From assembly GCA_916048095.2 (NCBI GenBank), contig OU696586.1, positions 4,600,749 to 4,664,748 on the forward strand: DNA of 64,000 nucleotides, written 5' to 3'. The notes beneath the pieces are model-generated. The model was given only the letters and a program-made list of their open reading frames with translations. It searched no databases and was not told where the DNA came from. The first letter of the stretch is position 1. Each line of letters begins with the position of its first letter. Origin of the DNA: Sacculina carcini (taxonomy: Eukaryota; Arthropoda; Thecostraca; Sacculinidae). The position numbers and the translations under genes were made by a program. This document shows positions 22,170-35,424 of this stretch, piece by piece.

Positions 22170-22640
22170 TTTTCTAAATGTCTGTTTGTATCCTATCTCC
22201 TCCTAAACCATTGGACCGATTTTTATTAAACTTGGTCACTAGGGGTAAAATGGATGCAAGAAGGTCATAAGTTGGGTTTTGTTGACCTCCGAGGTCATTT
22301 TCAAGGTCATTGAGATCATTTGTGTCTGTTTACCATATCTCCTCCTAAGCCACTGGACCGATTTTGATGAAACTTAGTCCCTAGCGGTAAAATGGATGCA
22401 AGAAGGTCATAGGTTAGGTTTTGATGACCTCCGAGGTCATTTTCAAGGTCATTGAGGTCATTTGTGTCTGTTTACCCAATCTCCTTCTAAACCACTGGAC
22501 CGATTTTGATGAAACTTGGTCCCTAGGGGTAAAATGGATGCAAGAAGGTCATAGGCTAGGTTTTGTTGAACTCTGAGGTCATTTTTAAGGTCATTGAGGT
22601 CATTTGTGTCTGTTTACCCTATCTCCTCCTATACCCTATC
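22170..22640. repeat. ~142-bp tandem repeat, 3+ copies
   Basis: TGTCTGTTT recurs at 22180, 22323, 22465 and 22606 (periods 141-143). Each unit has CTATCTCCTCCTAAACCA, GGACCGATTTTGATGAAACT and GGTCATTTTCAAGGTCATTG blocks. Not present elsewhere in the window. Confidence 0.8.
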
Positions 22641-22727
22641 TCCGGAATTTTTTTTGTCTACACTGTAGGTTAAATTTTTAATTTTAAAAATATAACCAAA
22701 AAAAGTTAGAGCGGTGAAAAGACGAAA
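22640..22727 (+). repeat. Inverted fragment of the element terminus
   Basis: TTTTTTGTCTACACT...AAAGTTAGAGCGGTGAAAAG is the reverse complement of the terminal array monomer (CTTTTCACCGCTATAACTTT..., e.g. 13851-13921). The orientation flips back at 22728 (CCTCGCTATCATTTAAACCC): a rearrangement junction inside copy B. Confidence 0.65.
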
Positions 22728-23662
22728 TGAACCTCGCTATCATTTAAACCCACTCTTTATAGATATATTTAATTCGCCCGTCGTGCGGAACAGTTCATAA
22801 AATATAATTAATATTCAATTCATAAAAAATTAGTGCAAATTGAAAAAGAAAAACAAACCCACAGGAAAGTTTTAGCTAATATAAAAGTCTAAATGTAAAA
22901 TTTATGTTTCAATTTAGAAAACATGTTTTCCACAACCCGCCTCATATTTAAAGCTGCCCGTCGTGCGGAATAATTCAGAACTCAAACACGAAACAAACAC
23001 AAAGAAAATTGATGAAAAACGACCAATAGAAAAGTCAAATTTGTAAATTCTTTTTTTAATTATTGACGATGTTTTCCGTCAACACTACTCAAATTCACAC
23101 CCGTCCTTCGTGTGTAGTAATTCAGAGGTGTCACACTATCAAAACAATTAAACATCTCTATAATTCCATATTAATGCTTCCTCTAAAACTGCATATGCAT
23201 ATAATTGGCATTGCATGATATTACAACCCGTATCCTTATGCAACTTAAGCGTATGCAACTTGAAATTAAACCAATTAAATTACACAGTAAAATTCAGTAG
23301 CTTACTTTGTTCCAAGTAGCATTTTACCCGCCCGTCGTGCGGAACATTTGATGTGTAAATATTGAGGACAATAAAGACTTTCTATTCAGTATAGTGTAGC
23401 ATTAATTAAACTGTACGCAAAAAAACCACACCATCCATGCTTGGAGCTAATATGATGCAATCTTAATTGTGATTGGGCTTCAGTGAAATTTAATCGGTGT
23501 ATATTCCTGTGTAATCGCAAGTGCGCATAATAGCTGTCAAATTGGCAATATGTCCTTTTGACTTTACACCGCCGTAACTTCCTTCAGATACCCTTTGGAA
23601 AATTACAAATCATACCGTATTGTAGAAAACAAGATTTCTAGCACGATGGTATAACTTATTTT

Positions 23663-24905
23663 CATGTATAACAAACAGTTACTGGGAAATAGTAGAAAAA
23701 TAAATTAATTTTAGTCGCCCGGTGTTCAAGTGTAATTTTGGATGTATTTGAGAATTTTGCCAATTTTACACGTTTTTTTGTACCATTTGTGGGTATAAAT
23801 TATAGCTTATATTGTAGAACACATAATTCACTACACAGTAGTATATTCCTGTGTAATCGCAAGTGCGTAAGTTGTGATTGGACTTCAGTGAAATTAAATC
23901 AGTGTATATTCATGTGTAATCGCAAGTGCGCATAATAGCTGTCAAATTGGCTACATGACATTTTGTCTTTACATCTCCGTAACTTCCTTTAGATACACTT
24001 TGGAAAATTAAAAATTATACCGTATTGTAGAAAACAAAATTTCTAGCACGATGGTATAATTTATTTTTATGTATAACAAATAGTTACTGATAAATAGTAG
24101 AAAAATGAATTAATTTTAGTCGCCCCGTGTTCAAGTGTAATTTTGGATGTATTTGAAAATGTTGCCAATTTTACACGTTTTTGTATCATTTGTGGGTATA
24201 AATTATAACTTTTCTTGTAGAACACAAAATTATCTACACAATAGTATAACTTTTATAGCTGTACCATTGCTGGTTTATGAGGAATAGATAGCGAAATATT
24301 GACCAAAATATTCACGCTCTTGTGTGCTAATTTTGCCTTTTTGACTTTGTCATTTACACTTCACACCGCCGTAACTTTTTTTAATACACTTTGGAAAATT
24401 ACAAATTATACTGTGTTGTAGCAAACCAAATTTCCAGCATGATGGTAGTATTTATTTAGATGTGTAATAATTAGTTTTTGAGAAATAGAGAAAAAAGTAT
24501 AGAAAATCGGACGCGTGGAGTTTAAATAAAATTTTGAATGTACATGAATGTAGATTTAGAATTTTGAATGTACATTTTGAATGTAGATTGAATTTGTTCC
24601 CATTTTACATGTTTTATATTTAATTTTTGGGTATAAATTATAGTGCGTTGAGTAGAATATAAAATTTTCTACACAGTGGTATAATGTGTATAGTTGTACC
24701 ATTGCTGGTTTAGGAAGAGTAGTCTTCAGAAAATTGACCAAAACTTTCGCATTTTTCAGGGTTCATTTTGTCTTTTCACCGCTATACCTTTTTTTGGTTT
24801 CCAACAAAATAAGAAAATTTCCAGCATGATGGTATAAATTTTTAGCAGGTACGCCAAGTGATGGCCGAGGAGCAGCTCATAGAAAATGAACCAAGGAGGG
24901 TGGGA

Positions 24906-24980
<75 letters not shown>

Positions 24981-27900
24981 GATCTCTTTTATATATATAC
25001 TAGCATTAAAACCCGCCCGTTGTGCGGAACAATTCATAAAAATATTGCAAATTAAAAATAAATAAGGCAAACTCATGAAAACCTTAATCAATTAAAAAGT
25101 CTAAATTTCATTATTTTTAATTGTATTTTGACAAAATATTTTCACTCAGCCCGCCTCATATTTAAACCCGCCCGACGTGAGGAATAATTCAGAACTCGAA
25201 CACCATCCGTTCTGGTTCTTGAAGTCAAATCCATTGGTTTTGTATATGAATTCATTCTGTACGGTGAAATTGAACGTTTTATTGCTGCCCGCGGGACATT
25301 TTTATTTCATAAAAATGAGCCATCGCTTCGTTTGCGTTTGAAGCCCCTGATCATTGAACCAGCGAACCATGAACCAGCGCAATTATGTCACCTCATATTC
25401 AAGCATACATACACAGACAGACAGATAATTTCTTCTTTATGTATATATATATATAACATTACAACCGCATTAAAACCCGCCCGTTGTGCGGAACAATTCA
25501 TAAAAATATTGCAAATTAAAAATAAATAAGGCAAACTCATGAAGACCTTAATCAATTAAAAAGTCTAAATTTCATTATTTTTAATTTTATTTTGACAAAA
25601 TATTTTCACTCAACCCGCCTCATATTAAAACCCGCCTGACGTGAGGTATAATTCAGAACTCGAACACCATCCGTTCTGGTTCTTGAAGTCAAATCCATTG
25701 GTTTTGTATATGAATTCATTCTATACGGTGAAATTGAACGTTTTATTGCTGCCCGCGGGACATTTTTATTTCATAAAAATGAGCCATCGCTTCGTTTGCG
25801 TTTCAAGCCCCTGATCATTGAACCAGCGAACCATGAACCAGCGCAATTATGTCACCTCATATTCAAGCATACATACACAGACAGACAGATAATTTCTTCT
25901 TTATGTATATATATATAGCATTAAAACCGCATTAAAACCCGCCCGTTGTGCGGAACAATTCATAAAAATATTGCAAATTAAAATAAATAAGGCAAACTCA
26001 TGAAGACCTTAATCAATTAAAAAGTCTAAATTTCATTATTTTTAATTTTATTTTGACAAAATATTTTCACTCAACCCGCCTCATATTTAAACCCGCCTGA
26101 CGTGAGGTATAATTCAGACCTCGAACACCATCCGTTCTGGTTCTTGAAGTCAAATCCATTGGTTTTGTATATGAATTCATTCTATACGGTGAAATTGAAC
26201 GTTTTATTGCTGCCCGCGGGACATTTTTATTTCATAAAAATGAGCCATCGCTTCGTTTGCGTTTCAAGCCCCTGATCATTGAACCAGCGAACCATGAACC
26301 AGCGCAATTATGTCACCTCATATTCAAGCATACATACACAGACAGACAGATAATTTCTTCTTTATGTATATACTAGCATTAAAACCCGCCCGTTGTGCGG
26401 AGCAATTCATAACATGAAATTCATATTCAATTCATAAAAAGTATGGAAAATTAAAAATGAAATAGGGTACACTCATAAAAATATTAATCAATTGAAAATT
26501 CCAAGTCTAATTATTTTTATTTCGACAAGATATTTCCCCTCAGTCCGCCTTAGTCATTTTTACACCCGCCCGTCGTGCTGATTAATTCAGAACTCGAACA
26601 CGATCCGTTCAGGATCTTGAAGTCAAATCCTTTGGTTTTGTGTATGGATTAATTCTACAGGGGAAATTGAACGTTCTATTGTCTATAGTAGCTGCCCGCG
26701 GAGCATTTTTATTTTTAAAAAACATTTTTTAGGGAATTTTTTTTAGGAATAATCATTATCATAATAATAATCATTTTTTAAAGGAACCATTTGAAAAAAT
26801 GAACTAAAAAATGGAACAACTTTTTTTCGAAACCCGCCCGTCGTGCGGAACAATTCATACAATAAAATTCATATTTAATCCATAAAATATATTGAATACA
26901 AATTGAAAACCAAGAAATGTAACCTATAAATATCTTAACCAATAGAAAAGTCTAAATGTGAATATTTTTGTTCTTATTTTGACAAATATTATCCCTCAAC
27001 CCGCCTGATATATAAATCTGCCCGTCGTGTGGTATAATTCAGAACACAAACACGAAACAAACAATGAAAGATGATGAAATCTTTTCATCAGAATGTTTCC
27101 AAACTATATTTATTACTTAACATCATTCCCCAATATCATTTGCTTAAGTACTATTTCGCTTTTACCGCTATAATATTTATTGTTAAAATTTATATATTTT
27201 CCGCTATCATTAAAACCCAATATAACCTGAGTCAAACCTACCCAACCCAACCCAACCATTCAATCTTGACCGCTCTCAGCCTAGTCTGAGGTGATTTAAC
27301 TTATTAGTTTGTGATCACAAAATATACTGATGCGATCATAATTTGTAATCAGAAGACTGAGATTATCTACCCCAGGGGTCCCAAACACGCGGCCCACCAA
27401 TACTTTTCTCTCAACCCGCCAATATAGTATCGGGACCAAACTGTAAGGCAGCTAAATTCACATTTGTTGCATAATGCGATATAATTATACACCATTATCA
27501 TATTATCTCATAATTCCCGGTTAATGCTTCCACTAATGCATCATATTCATACAGTTGTTATTTTTTGGATTACACCGATATTACAGCCCTTGATATTACA
27601 GCCGATATTATATTATGCAATCTATATTCTGCTACGTATTATTCCTAATACATATATCATCAGATCGCAAAATATATTTAAAGGTTCACATCATTCTCCA
27701 AAATCATTTGCTTAAGAGCTATTCTACTTTTATCGCTAGAATATTTTCTGCTAGCAAAATATCATATACCTCGCTATCATTTAAACCCACTCTTTATAGA
27801 TACATTTAATTCGCCCGTCGTGCGGAACAGTTCATAAAATATAATTAATATTCAATTCATAAAAAAATTAGTGCAAATTGAAAAAGAAAAACAAACCCAC

Positions 27901-29971
27901 AGGAAAGTTATAGCTAATATTAAACGTATATTTTCTATTAGACTTTTATAGTCTAAATGTGAAATTTATGTTTCAATTTAGAAAACATGTTTTTCCACAA
28001 CCCGCCTCATATTTAAAGCTGCCCGTCGTGCGGAATAATTCAGAACTCAAACACGAAACAAACACAAATAAAATTGATGAAAAACGACCAATAGAAAGGT
28101 CAAATTTGTAAATTCTTGTTTTAATTATTGACGATGTTTTTCCCTCAACACTACTCAAATTCACACCCGTCCTTCGTGTGTAGTAATTCAGACGTGTAAC
28201 ACTATCAAAATAATGAAACATCTCTATAATTCCAGATTAATGCTTCCTCTAAAACAGCATATGCATATACTTGGCATTGCATGATATTACAACCCGTATC
28301 CTTATGCAACTCAAGCGTATGCAACTTGAAATTAAACCAATTAAATTACACAGTAAAATTCAGTAGCTTACTTTGTTCCAAGTAGCATTTTACCCGCCCG
28401 TCGTGCAGAACATTTGATGTGTAAATATTGAGGACAATAAAGACTTTCTATTCAGTAGAGTGTAGCATTAATTAAACTGTACGCAAAAAAACCACACCAT
28501 CCATGCTTGGAGATAATATGATGTATTCTTAATTGTGATTGGGCTTCAGTGAAATTTGATCGGTGTATATTCCTGTGTAATCGCAAGTGCGCATAATAGC
28601 TGTCAAATTGGCAATATGTCCTTTTGACTTTACACCGCCGTAACTTCCTTCAGATACCCTTTGGAAAATTACAAAATATACCGTATTGTAGAAAACAAGA
28701 TTTCTAGCACGATGGTATAATTTATTTTCATGTATAACAAACAGTTACTGGGAAATAGTAGAAAAATAAATTAATTTTAGTCGCCCGGTGTTCAAGTGTA
28801 ATTTTGGATGTATTTGAGAATTTTGCCAATTTTACACGTTTTTTTGTACCATTTGTGGGTATAAATTATAGCTTATATTGTAGAACACATAATTCACTAC
28901 ACAGTAGTATATTCCTGTGTAATCGCAAGTGCGTAAATTGTGATTGGACTTCAGTGAAATTAAATCAGTGTATATTCATGTGTAATCGCAAGTGCGCATA
29001 ATAGCTGTCAAATTGGCTACATGACATTTTGTCTTTACATCTCCGTAACTTCCTTTAGATACACTTTGGAAAATTAAAAATTATACCGTATTGTAGAAAA
29101 CAAAATTTCTAGCACGATGGTATAATTTATTTTTATGTATAACAAATAGTTACTGATAAATAGTAGAAAAATGAATTAATTTTAGTCGCCCCGTGTTCAA
29201 GTGTAATTTTGGATGTATTTGAAAATTTTGCCAATTTTACACGTTTTTGTATCATTTGTGGGTATAAATTATAACTTTTCTTGTAGAACACAAAATTATC
29301 TACACAATAGTATAACTTTTATAGCTGTACCATTGCTGGTTTATGAGGAATAGATAGCGAAATATTGACCAAAATATTCACGCTCTTGTGTGCTAATTTT
29401 GCCTTTTTGACTTTGTCATTTACACTTCACACCGCCGTAACTTTTTTTAATACACTTTGGAAAATTACAAATTATACTGTGTTGTAGCAAACCAAATTTC
29501 CAGCATGATGGTAGTATTTATTTAGATGTGTAATAATTAGTTTTTGAGAAATAGAGAAAAAAGTATAGAAAATCGGACGCGTGGAGTTTAAATAAAATTT
29601 TGAATGTACATGAATGTAGATTTAGAATTTTGAATGTACATTTTGAATGTAGATTGAATTTGTTCCCATTTTACATGTTTTATATTTAATTTTTGGGTAT
29701 AAATTATAGTGCGTTGAGTAGAATATAAAATTTTCTACACAGTGGTATAATGTGTATAGTTGTACCATTGCTGGTTTAGGAAGAGTAGTCTTCAGAAAAT
29801 TGACCAAAACTTTCGCATTTTTCAGGGTTCATTTTGTCTTTTCACCGCTATACCTTTTTTTGGTTTCCAACAAAATAAGAAAATTTCCAGCATGATGGTA
29901 TAAATTTTTAGCAGGTACGCCAAGTGATGGCCGAGGAGCAGCTCATAGAAAATGAACCAAGGAGGGTGGGA

Positions 29972-30056
<85 letters not shown>

Positions 30057-33000
30057 GATCTCTTTTATATATATACTAGCATTAAAACCCGCCCGTTGTG
30101 CGGAACAATTCATAAAAATATTGCAAATTAAAAATAAATAAGGCAAACTCATGAAAACCTTAATCAATTAAAAAGTCTAAATTTCATTATTTTTAATTGT
30201 ATTTTGACAAAATATTTTCACTCAGCCCGCCTCATATTTAAACCCGCCCGACGTGAGGAATAATTCAGAACTCGAACACCATCCGTTCTGGTTCTTGAAG
30301 TCAAATCCATTGGTTTTGTATATGAATTCATTCTGTACGGTGAAATTGAACGTTTTATTGCTGCCCGCGGGACATTTTTATTTCATAAAAATGAGCCATC
30401 GCTTCGTTTGCGTTTGAAGCCCCTGATCATTGAACCAGCGAACCATGAACCAGCGCAATTATGTCACCTCATATTCAAGCATACATACACAGACAGACAG
30501 ATAATTTCTTCTTTATGTATATATATATATAACATTAAAACCGCATTAAAACCCGCCCGTTGTGCGGAACAATTCATAAAAATATTGCAAATTAAAAATA
30601 AATAAGGCAAACTCATGAAGACCTTAATCAATTAAAAAGTCTAAATTTCATTATTTTTAATTTTATTTTGACAAAATATTTTCACTCAACCCGCCTCATA
30701 TTTAAACCCGCCTGACGTGAGGTATAATTCAGAACTCGAACACCATCCGTTCTGGTTCTTGAAGTCAAATCCATTGGTTTTGTATATGAATTCATTCTAT
30801 ACGGTGAAATTGAACGTTTTATTGCTGCCCGCGGGACATTTTTATTTCATAAAAATGAGCCATCGCTTCGTTTGCGTTTCAAGCCCCTGATCATTGAACC
30901 AGCGAACCATGAACCAGCGCAATTATGTCACCTCATATTCAAGCATACATACACAGACAGACAGATAATTTCTTCTTTATGTATATATATATAGCATTAA
31001 AACCGCATTAAAACCCGCCCGTTGTGCGGAACAATTCATAAAAATATTGCAAATTAAAATAAATAAGGCAAACTCATGAAGACCTTAATCAATTAAAAAG
31101 TCTAAATTTCATTATTTTTAATTTTATTTTGACAAAATATTTTCACTCAACCCGCCTCATATTTAAACCCGCCTGACGTGAGGTATAATTCAGACCTCGA
31201 ACACCATCCGTTCTGGTTCTTGAAGTCAAATCCATTGGTTTTGTATATGAATTCATTCTATACGGTGAAATTGAACGTTTTATTGCTGCCCGCGGGACAT
31301 TTTTATTTCATAAAAATGAGCCATCGCTTCGTTTGCGTTTCAAGCCCCTGATCATTGAACCAGCGAACCATGAACCAGCGCAATTATGTCACCTCATATT
31401 CAAGCATACATACACAGACAGACAGATAATTTCTTCTTTATGTATATACTAGCATTAAAACCCGCCCGTTGTGCGGAGCAATTCATAACATGAAATTCAT
31501 ATTCAATTCATAAAAAGTATGGAAAATTAAAAATGAAATAGGGTACACTCATAAAAATATTAATCAATTGAAAATTCCAAGTCTAATTATTTTTATTTCG
31601 ACAAGATATTTCCCCTCAGTCCGCCTTAGTCATTTTTACACCCGCCCGTCGTGCTGACTAATTCAGAACTCGAACACGATCCGTTCAGGATCTTGAAGTC
31701 AAATCCTTTGGTTTTGTGTATGGATTAATTCTACAGGGGAAATTGAACGTTCTATTGTCTATAGTAGCTGCCCGCGGAGCATTTTTATTTTTAAAAAACA
31801 TTTTTTAGGGAATTTTTTTTAGGAATAATCATTATCATAATAATAATCATTTTTTAAAGGAACCATTTGAAAAAATGAACTAAAAAATGGAACAACTTTT
31901 TTTCGAAACCCGCCCGTCGTGCGGAACAATTCATACAATAAAATTCATATTTAATCCATAAAATATATTGAATACAAATTGAAAACCAAGAAATGTAACC
32001 TATAAATATCTTAACCAATAGAAAAGTCTAAATGTGAATATTTTTGTTCTTATTTTGACAAATATTATCCCTCAACCCGCCTGATATATAAATCTGCCCG
32101 TCGTGTGGTATAATTCAGAACACAAACACGAAACAAACAATGAAAGATGATGAAATCTTTTCATCAGAATGTTTCCAAACTATATTTATTACTTAACATC
32201 ATTCCCCAATATCATTTGCTTAAGTACTATTTCGCTTTTACCGCTATAATATTTATTGTTAAAATTTATATATTTTCCGCTATCATTAAAACCCAATATA
32301 ACCTGAGTCAAACCTACCCAACCCAACCCAACCATTCAATCTTGACCGCTCTCAGCCTAGTCTGAGGTGATTTAACTTATTAGTTTGTGATCACAAAATA
32401 TACTGATGCGATCATAATTTGTAATCAGAAGACTGAGATTATCTACCCCAGGGGTCCCAAACACGCGGCCCACCAATACTTTTCTCTCAACCCGCCAATA
32501 TAGTATCGGGACCAAACTGTAAGGCAGCTAAATTCACATTTGTTGCATAATGCGATATAATTATACACCATTATCATATTATCTCATAATTCCCGGTTAA
32601 TGCTTCCACTAATGCATCATATTCATACAGTTGTTATTTTTTGGATTACACCGATATTACAGCCCTTGATATTACAGCCGATATTATATTATGCAATCTA
32701 TATTCTGCTACGTATTATTCCTAATACATATATCATCAGATCGCAAAATATATTTAAAGGTTCACATCATTCTCCAAAATCATTTGCTTAAGAGCTATTC
32801 TACTTTTATCGCTAGAATATTTTCTGCTAGCAAAATATCATATACCTCGCTATCATTTAAACCCACTCTTTATAGATACATTTAATTCGCCCGTCGTGCG
32901 GAACAGTTCATAAAATATAATTAATATTCAATTCATAAAAAAATTAGTGCAAATTGAAAAAGAAAAACAAACCCACAGGAAAGTTATAGCTAATATTAAA

Positions 33001-33804
33001 CGTATATTTTCTATTAGACTTTTATAGTCTAAATGTGAAATTTATGTTTCAATTTAGAAAACATGTTTTTCCACAACCCGCCTCATATTTAAAGCTGCCC
33101 GTCGTGCGGAATAATTCAGAACTCAAACACGAAACAAACACAAATAAAATTGATGAAAAACGACCAATAGAAAGGTCAAATTTGTAAATTCTTGTTTTAA
33201 TTATTGACGATGTTTTTCCCTCAACACTACTCAAATTCACACCCGTCCTTCGTGTGTAGTAATTCAGACGTGTAACACTATCAAAATAATGAAACATCTC
33301 TATAATTCCAGATTAATGCTTCCTCTAAAACAGCATATGCATATACTTGGCATTGCATGATATTACAACCCGTATCCTTATGCAACTCAAGCGTATGCAA
33401 CTTGAAATTAAACCAATTAAATTACACAGTAAAATTCAGTAGCTTACTTTGTTCCAAGTAGCATTTTACCCGCCCGTCGTGCAGAACATTTGATGTGTAA
33501 ATATTGAGGACAATAAAGACTTTCTATTCAGTAGAGTGTAGCATTAATTAAACTGTACGCAAAAAAACCACACCATCCATGCTTGGAGATAATATGATGT
33601 ATTCTTAATTGTGATTGGGCTTCAGTGAAATTTGATCGGTGTATATTCCTGTGTAATCGCAAGTGCGCATAATAGCTGTCAAATTGGCAATATGTCCTTT
33701 TGACTTTACACCGCCGTAACTTCCTTCAGATACCCTTTGGAAAATTACAAAATATACCGTATTGTAGAAAACAAGATTTCTAGCACGATGGTATAATTTA
33801 TTTT
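23663..33804. repeat. Recent tandem duplication, unit ~5.07 kb
   Basis: Sequence from about 23663 to 28738 repeats at about 28738-33804 with offset 5066 before the (CA)n tract and about 5076 after it. By eye only a few single-base differences appear (e.g. GCTGATTAATTC/GCTGACTAATTC at 26577/31653) plus a different (CA)n length (24906-24976 versus 29974-30053). Left of 23500 and right of 33810 similarity drops to ordinary family divergence, so the breakpoints lie inside B monomers rather than at element ends. Confidence 0.8.
25000..30065 (-). repeat. Repeat-array copy C (full-length, ~5.07 kb)
   Basis: Runs from CTAGCATTAAAACCC to (CA)n plus GAGGATCTCTTTTATATATA. About 14 hairpin motifs (CCCGCCCGTCGTGCGG or variants) occur at about 25012, 25165, 25475, 25630, 25937, 26090, 26386, 26566, 26833, 27017, 27810, 28018, 28160 and 28392. 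The first three pairs belong to three tandem ~463-bp mini-elements (25005-26375). B monomers occupy 28560-29290 and terminal monomers 29290-29970. No transposase or Rep/Helicase frame. Confidence 0.6.
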
Positions 33805-35405
33805 CATGTATAACAAATAGTTACTGAGAAATAGTAGAAAAATGAATTAATTTTAGTCGCCCGGTGTTCAAGTGTAATTTTGGATGTATTTGAGAATTTT
33901 GCCAATTTTACACGTTTTTTGTACCATTTGTGGGTATAAATTATAGCTTATATTGTAGAACACAAAATTCTCTACACAGTAGTATATTCCTGTGTAATCG
34001 CAAGTGCGTAAATTGTGATTGGACTTCAGTGAAATTAAATCAGTGTATATTCATGTGTAATCGCAAGTGCGCATAATAGCTGTCAAATTGGCAACATGAC
34101 ATTTTGACTTTACATCGCCGTAACTTCCTTTAGATACACTTTGGAAAATTAAAAATTATACCGTATTGTAGAAAGCAAAATTTCTAGCACGATGGTATAA
34201 TTTATTTTGATGAGTGACAAATATTTATTGAGAAATAGGTAGAAAAATGAATTAATTTTAGTCACCCGGTGTTCAAGTGTAATTTTGGATGTATTTGAGA
34301 ATTTAGGCAATTTTACACGTTTTTTGTATCATTTGTGGGTATAAATTATAGCTTATCTTGTAGAACACAAAATTATCTACACAGTAGTATATTCATGTGT
34401 AATCGCAAGTGCGCATAATAGCTGTCAAATTGGCAACATGACATTTTGACTTTGCACCGCCGTAACTTCCTTCAGATACCCTTTGGAAAATTACAAATTA
34501 TACCGTATTGTAGAAAACAAAATTTCTAGCACGATGGTATAATTTATTTTAATGTGTGACAAACAATTCCTGAAAAATAGTAGAAAAATGAAAAAAATTT
34601 AGTCGCCCGGTGTTCAAGTGTAATTTTGGATGTATTTGAGAATTTAGGCAATTTTACACGTTTTTTGTATCATTTGTGGGTATAAATTATAAGTTTTCTT
34701 GTAGAACACAAAATTCTCTACACAATAGTGAAATTTTTATAGCTGTACCATTGCTGGTTTATGAGGAATAGATAGCGGAATATTGACCAAAATATTCACG
34801 TTTTTTGTGCTAATTTTGCCTTTTTGACTTTGTCATTTACACTTCACACCGCCGTAACTTTTTTTCAATACACTTTGGAAGATTAAAAATTATACCGTGT
34901 TGTAGAAAACAAAATTCCCAGCATGGTGGTATTATTTATTTAGATGTGTGATAATTAGTTTTTGAGAAATATAGAAAAAAGTATAGAAAATCGGACGCGT
35001 GGAGTTTAAATATAATTTTGAATGTAGATTGAATTTTTTTCCCTTTTACATGTTTTATATTTAATTTTTGGTATAACTTTAATGCGTTGAATAGAACAGA
35101 AAATTTCGTACACAGTGGTGTAATTTGTATAGTTGTACCATTGCTGGTTCAGGAGTAGTAGTCTTCAGAAAATTGACCAAAATTTTCGCATTTTTTAGGG
35201 TTCATTTTGTCTTTTTACCGCAATAACTTTTTTTGGTTTTATTTTTAAAATTAAAAATTTAATGTAAAGTGTAGAAAAGAAAATTTCCAACATGATGGTA
35301 TAAATTTTGAGCGGGTACGCCAAGTGATGCCCGAGTAGCAGCTCATAGAAAATGAACCAAGGAGGGTGGGACAAACACACACACACACACACACACACAG
35401 GATCT
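30075..35405 (-). repeat. Repeat-array copy D (near-duplicate of C with extra B monomers)
   Basis: 30075-33804 is almost identical to copy C. From 33805 it holds two additional B monomers (about 33640-34700) and then the terminal monomers and a short (CA)n (35376-35398). It differs from C mainly in B-monomer number, as expected from unequal exchange. Confidence 0.6.
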
Positions 35406-35424
35406 CTTTTATATATATAGATAT

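Larger units (their letters stand above)
14076..24990 (-). repeat. Repeat-array copy B (rearranged, with inverted and foreign segments)
   Basis: Begins CTAGCATTAAAACCCGCCCG and carries the same order of A monomers as copy A (14076-16740). It then has B monomers (16870-17170), additional A monomers (17172-18300), forward B monomers (18390-19255), inverted B monomers (19258-20397), a palindromic element, LINE debris, a 142-bp tandem repeat and an inverted terminal fragment (22640-22727). Normal orientation resumes at 22728 and it ends in (CA)n at 24906-24976. The most rearranged copy. Confidence 0.55.

Noticed and set aside
24756..25091. Open frames made of His-Thr or Cys-Val repeats across (CA)n tracts (also at 2316, 29822, 35195, 50034, 58939)
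   Set aside because: Dinucleotide repeats lack stops in all frames; no flanking coding signal.
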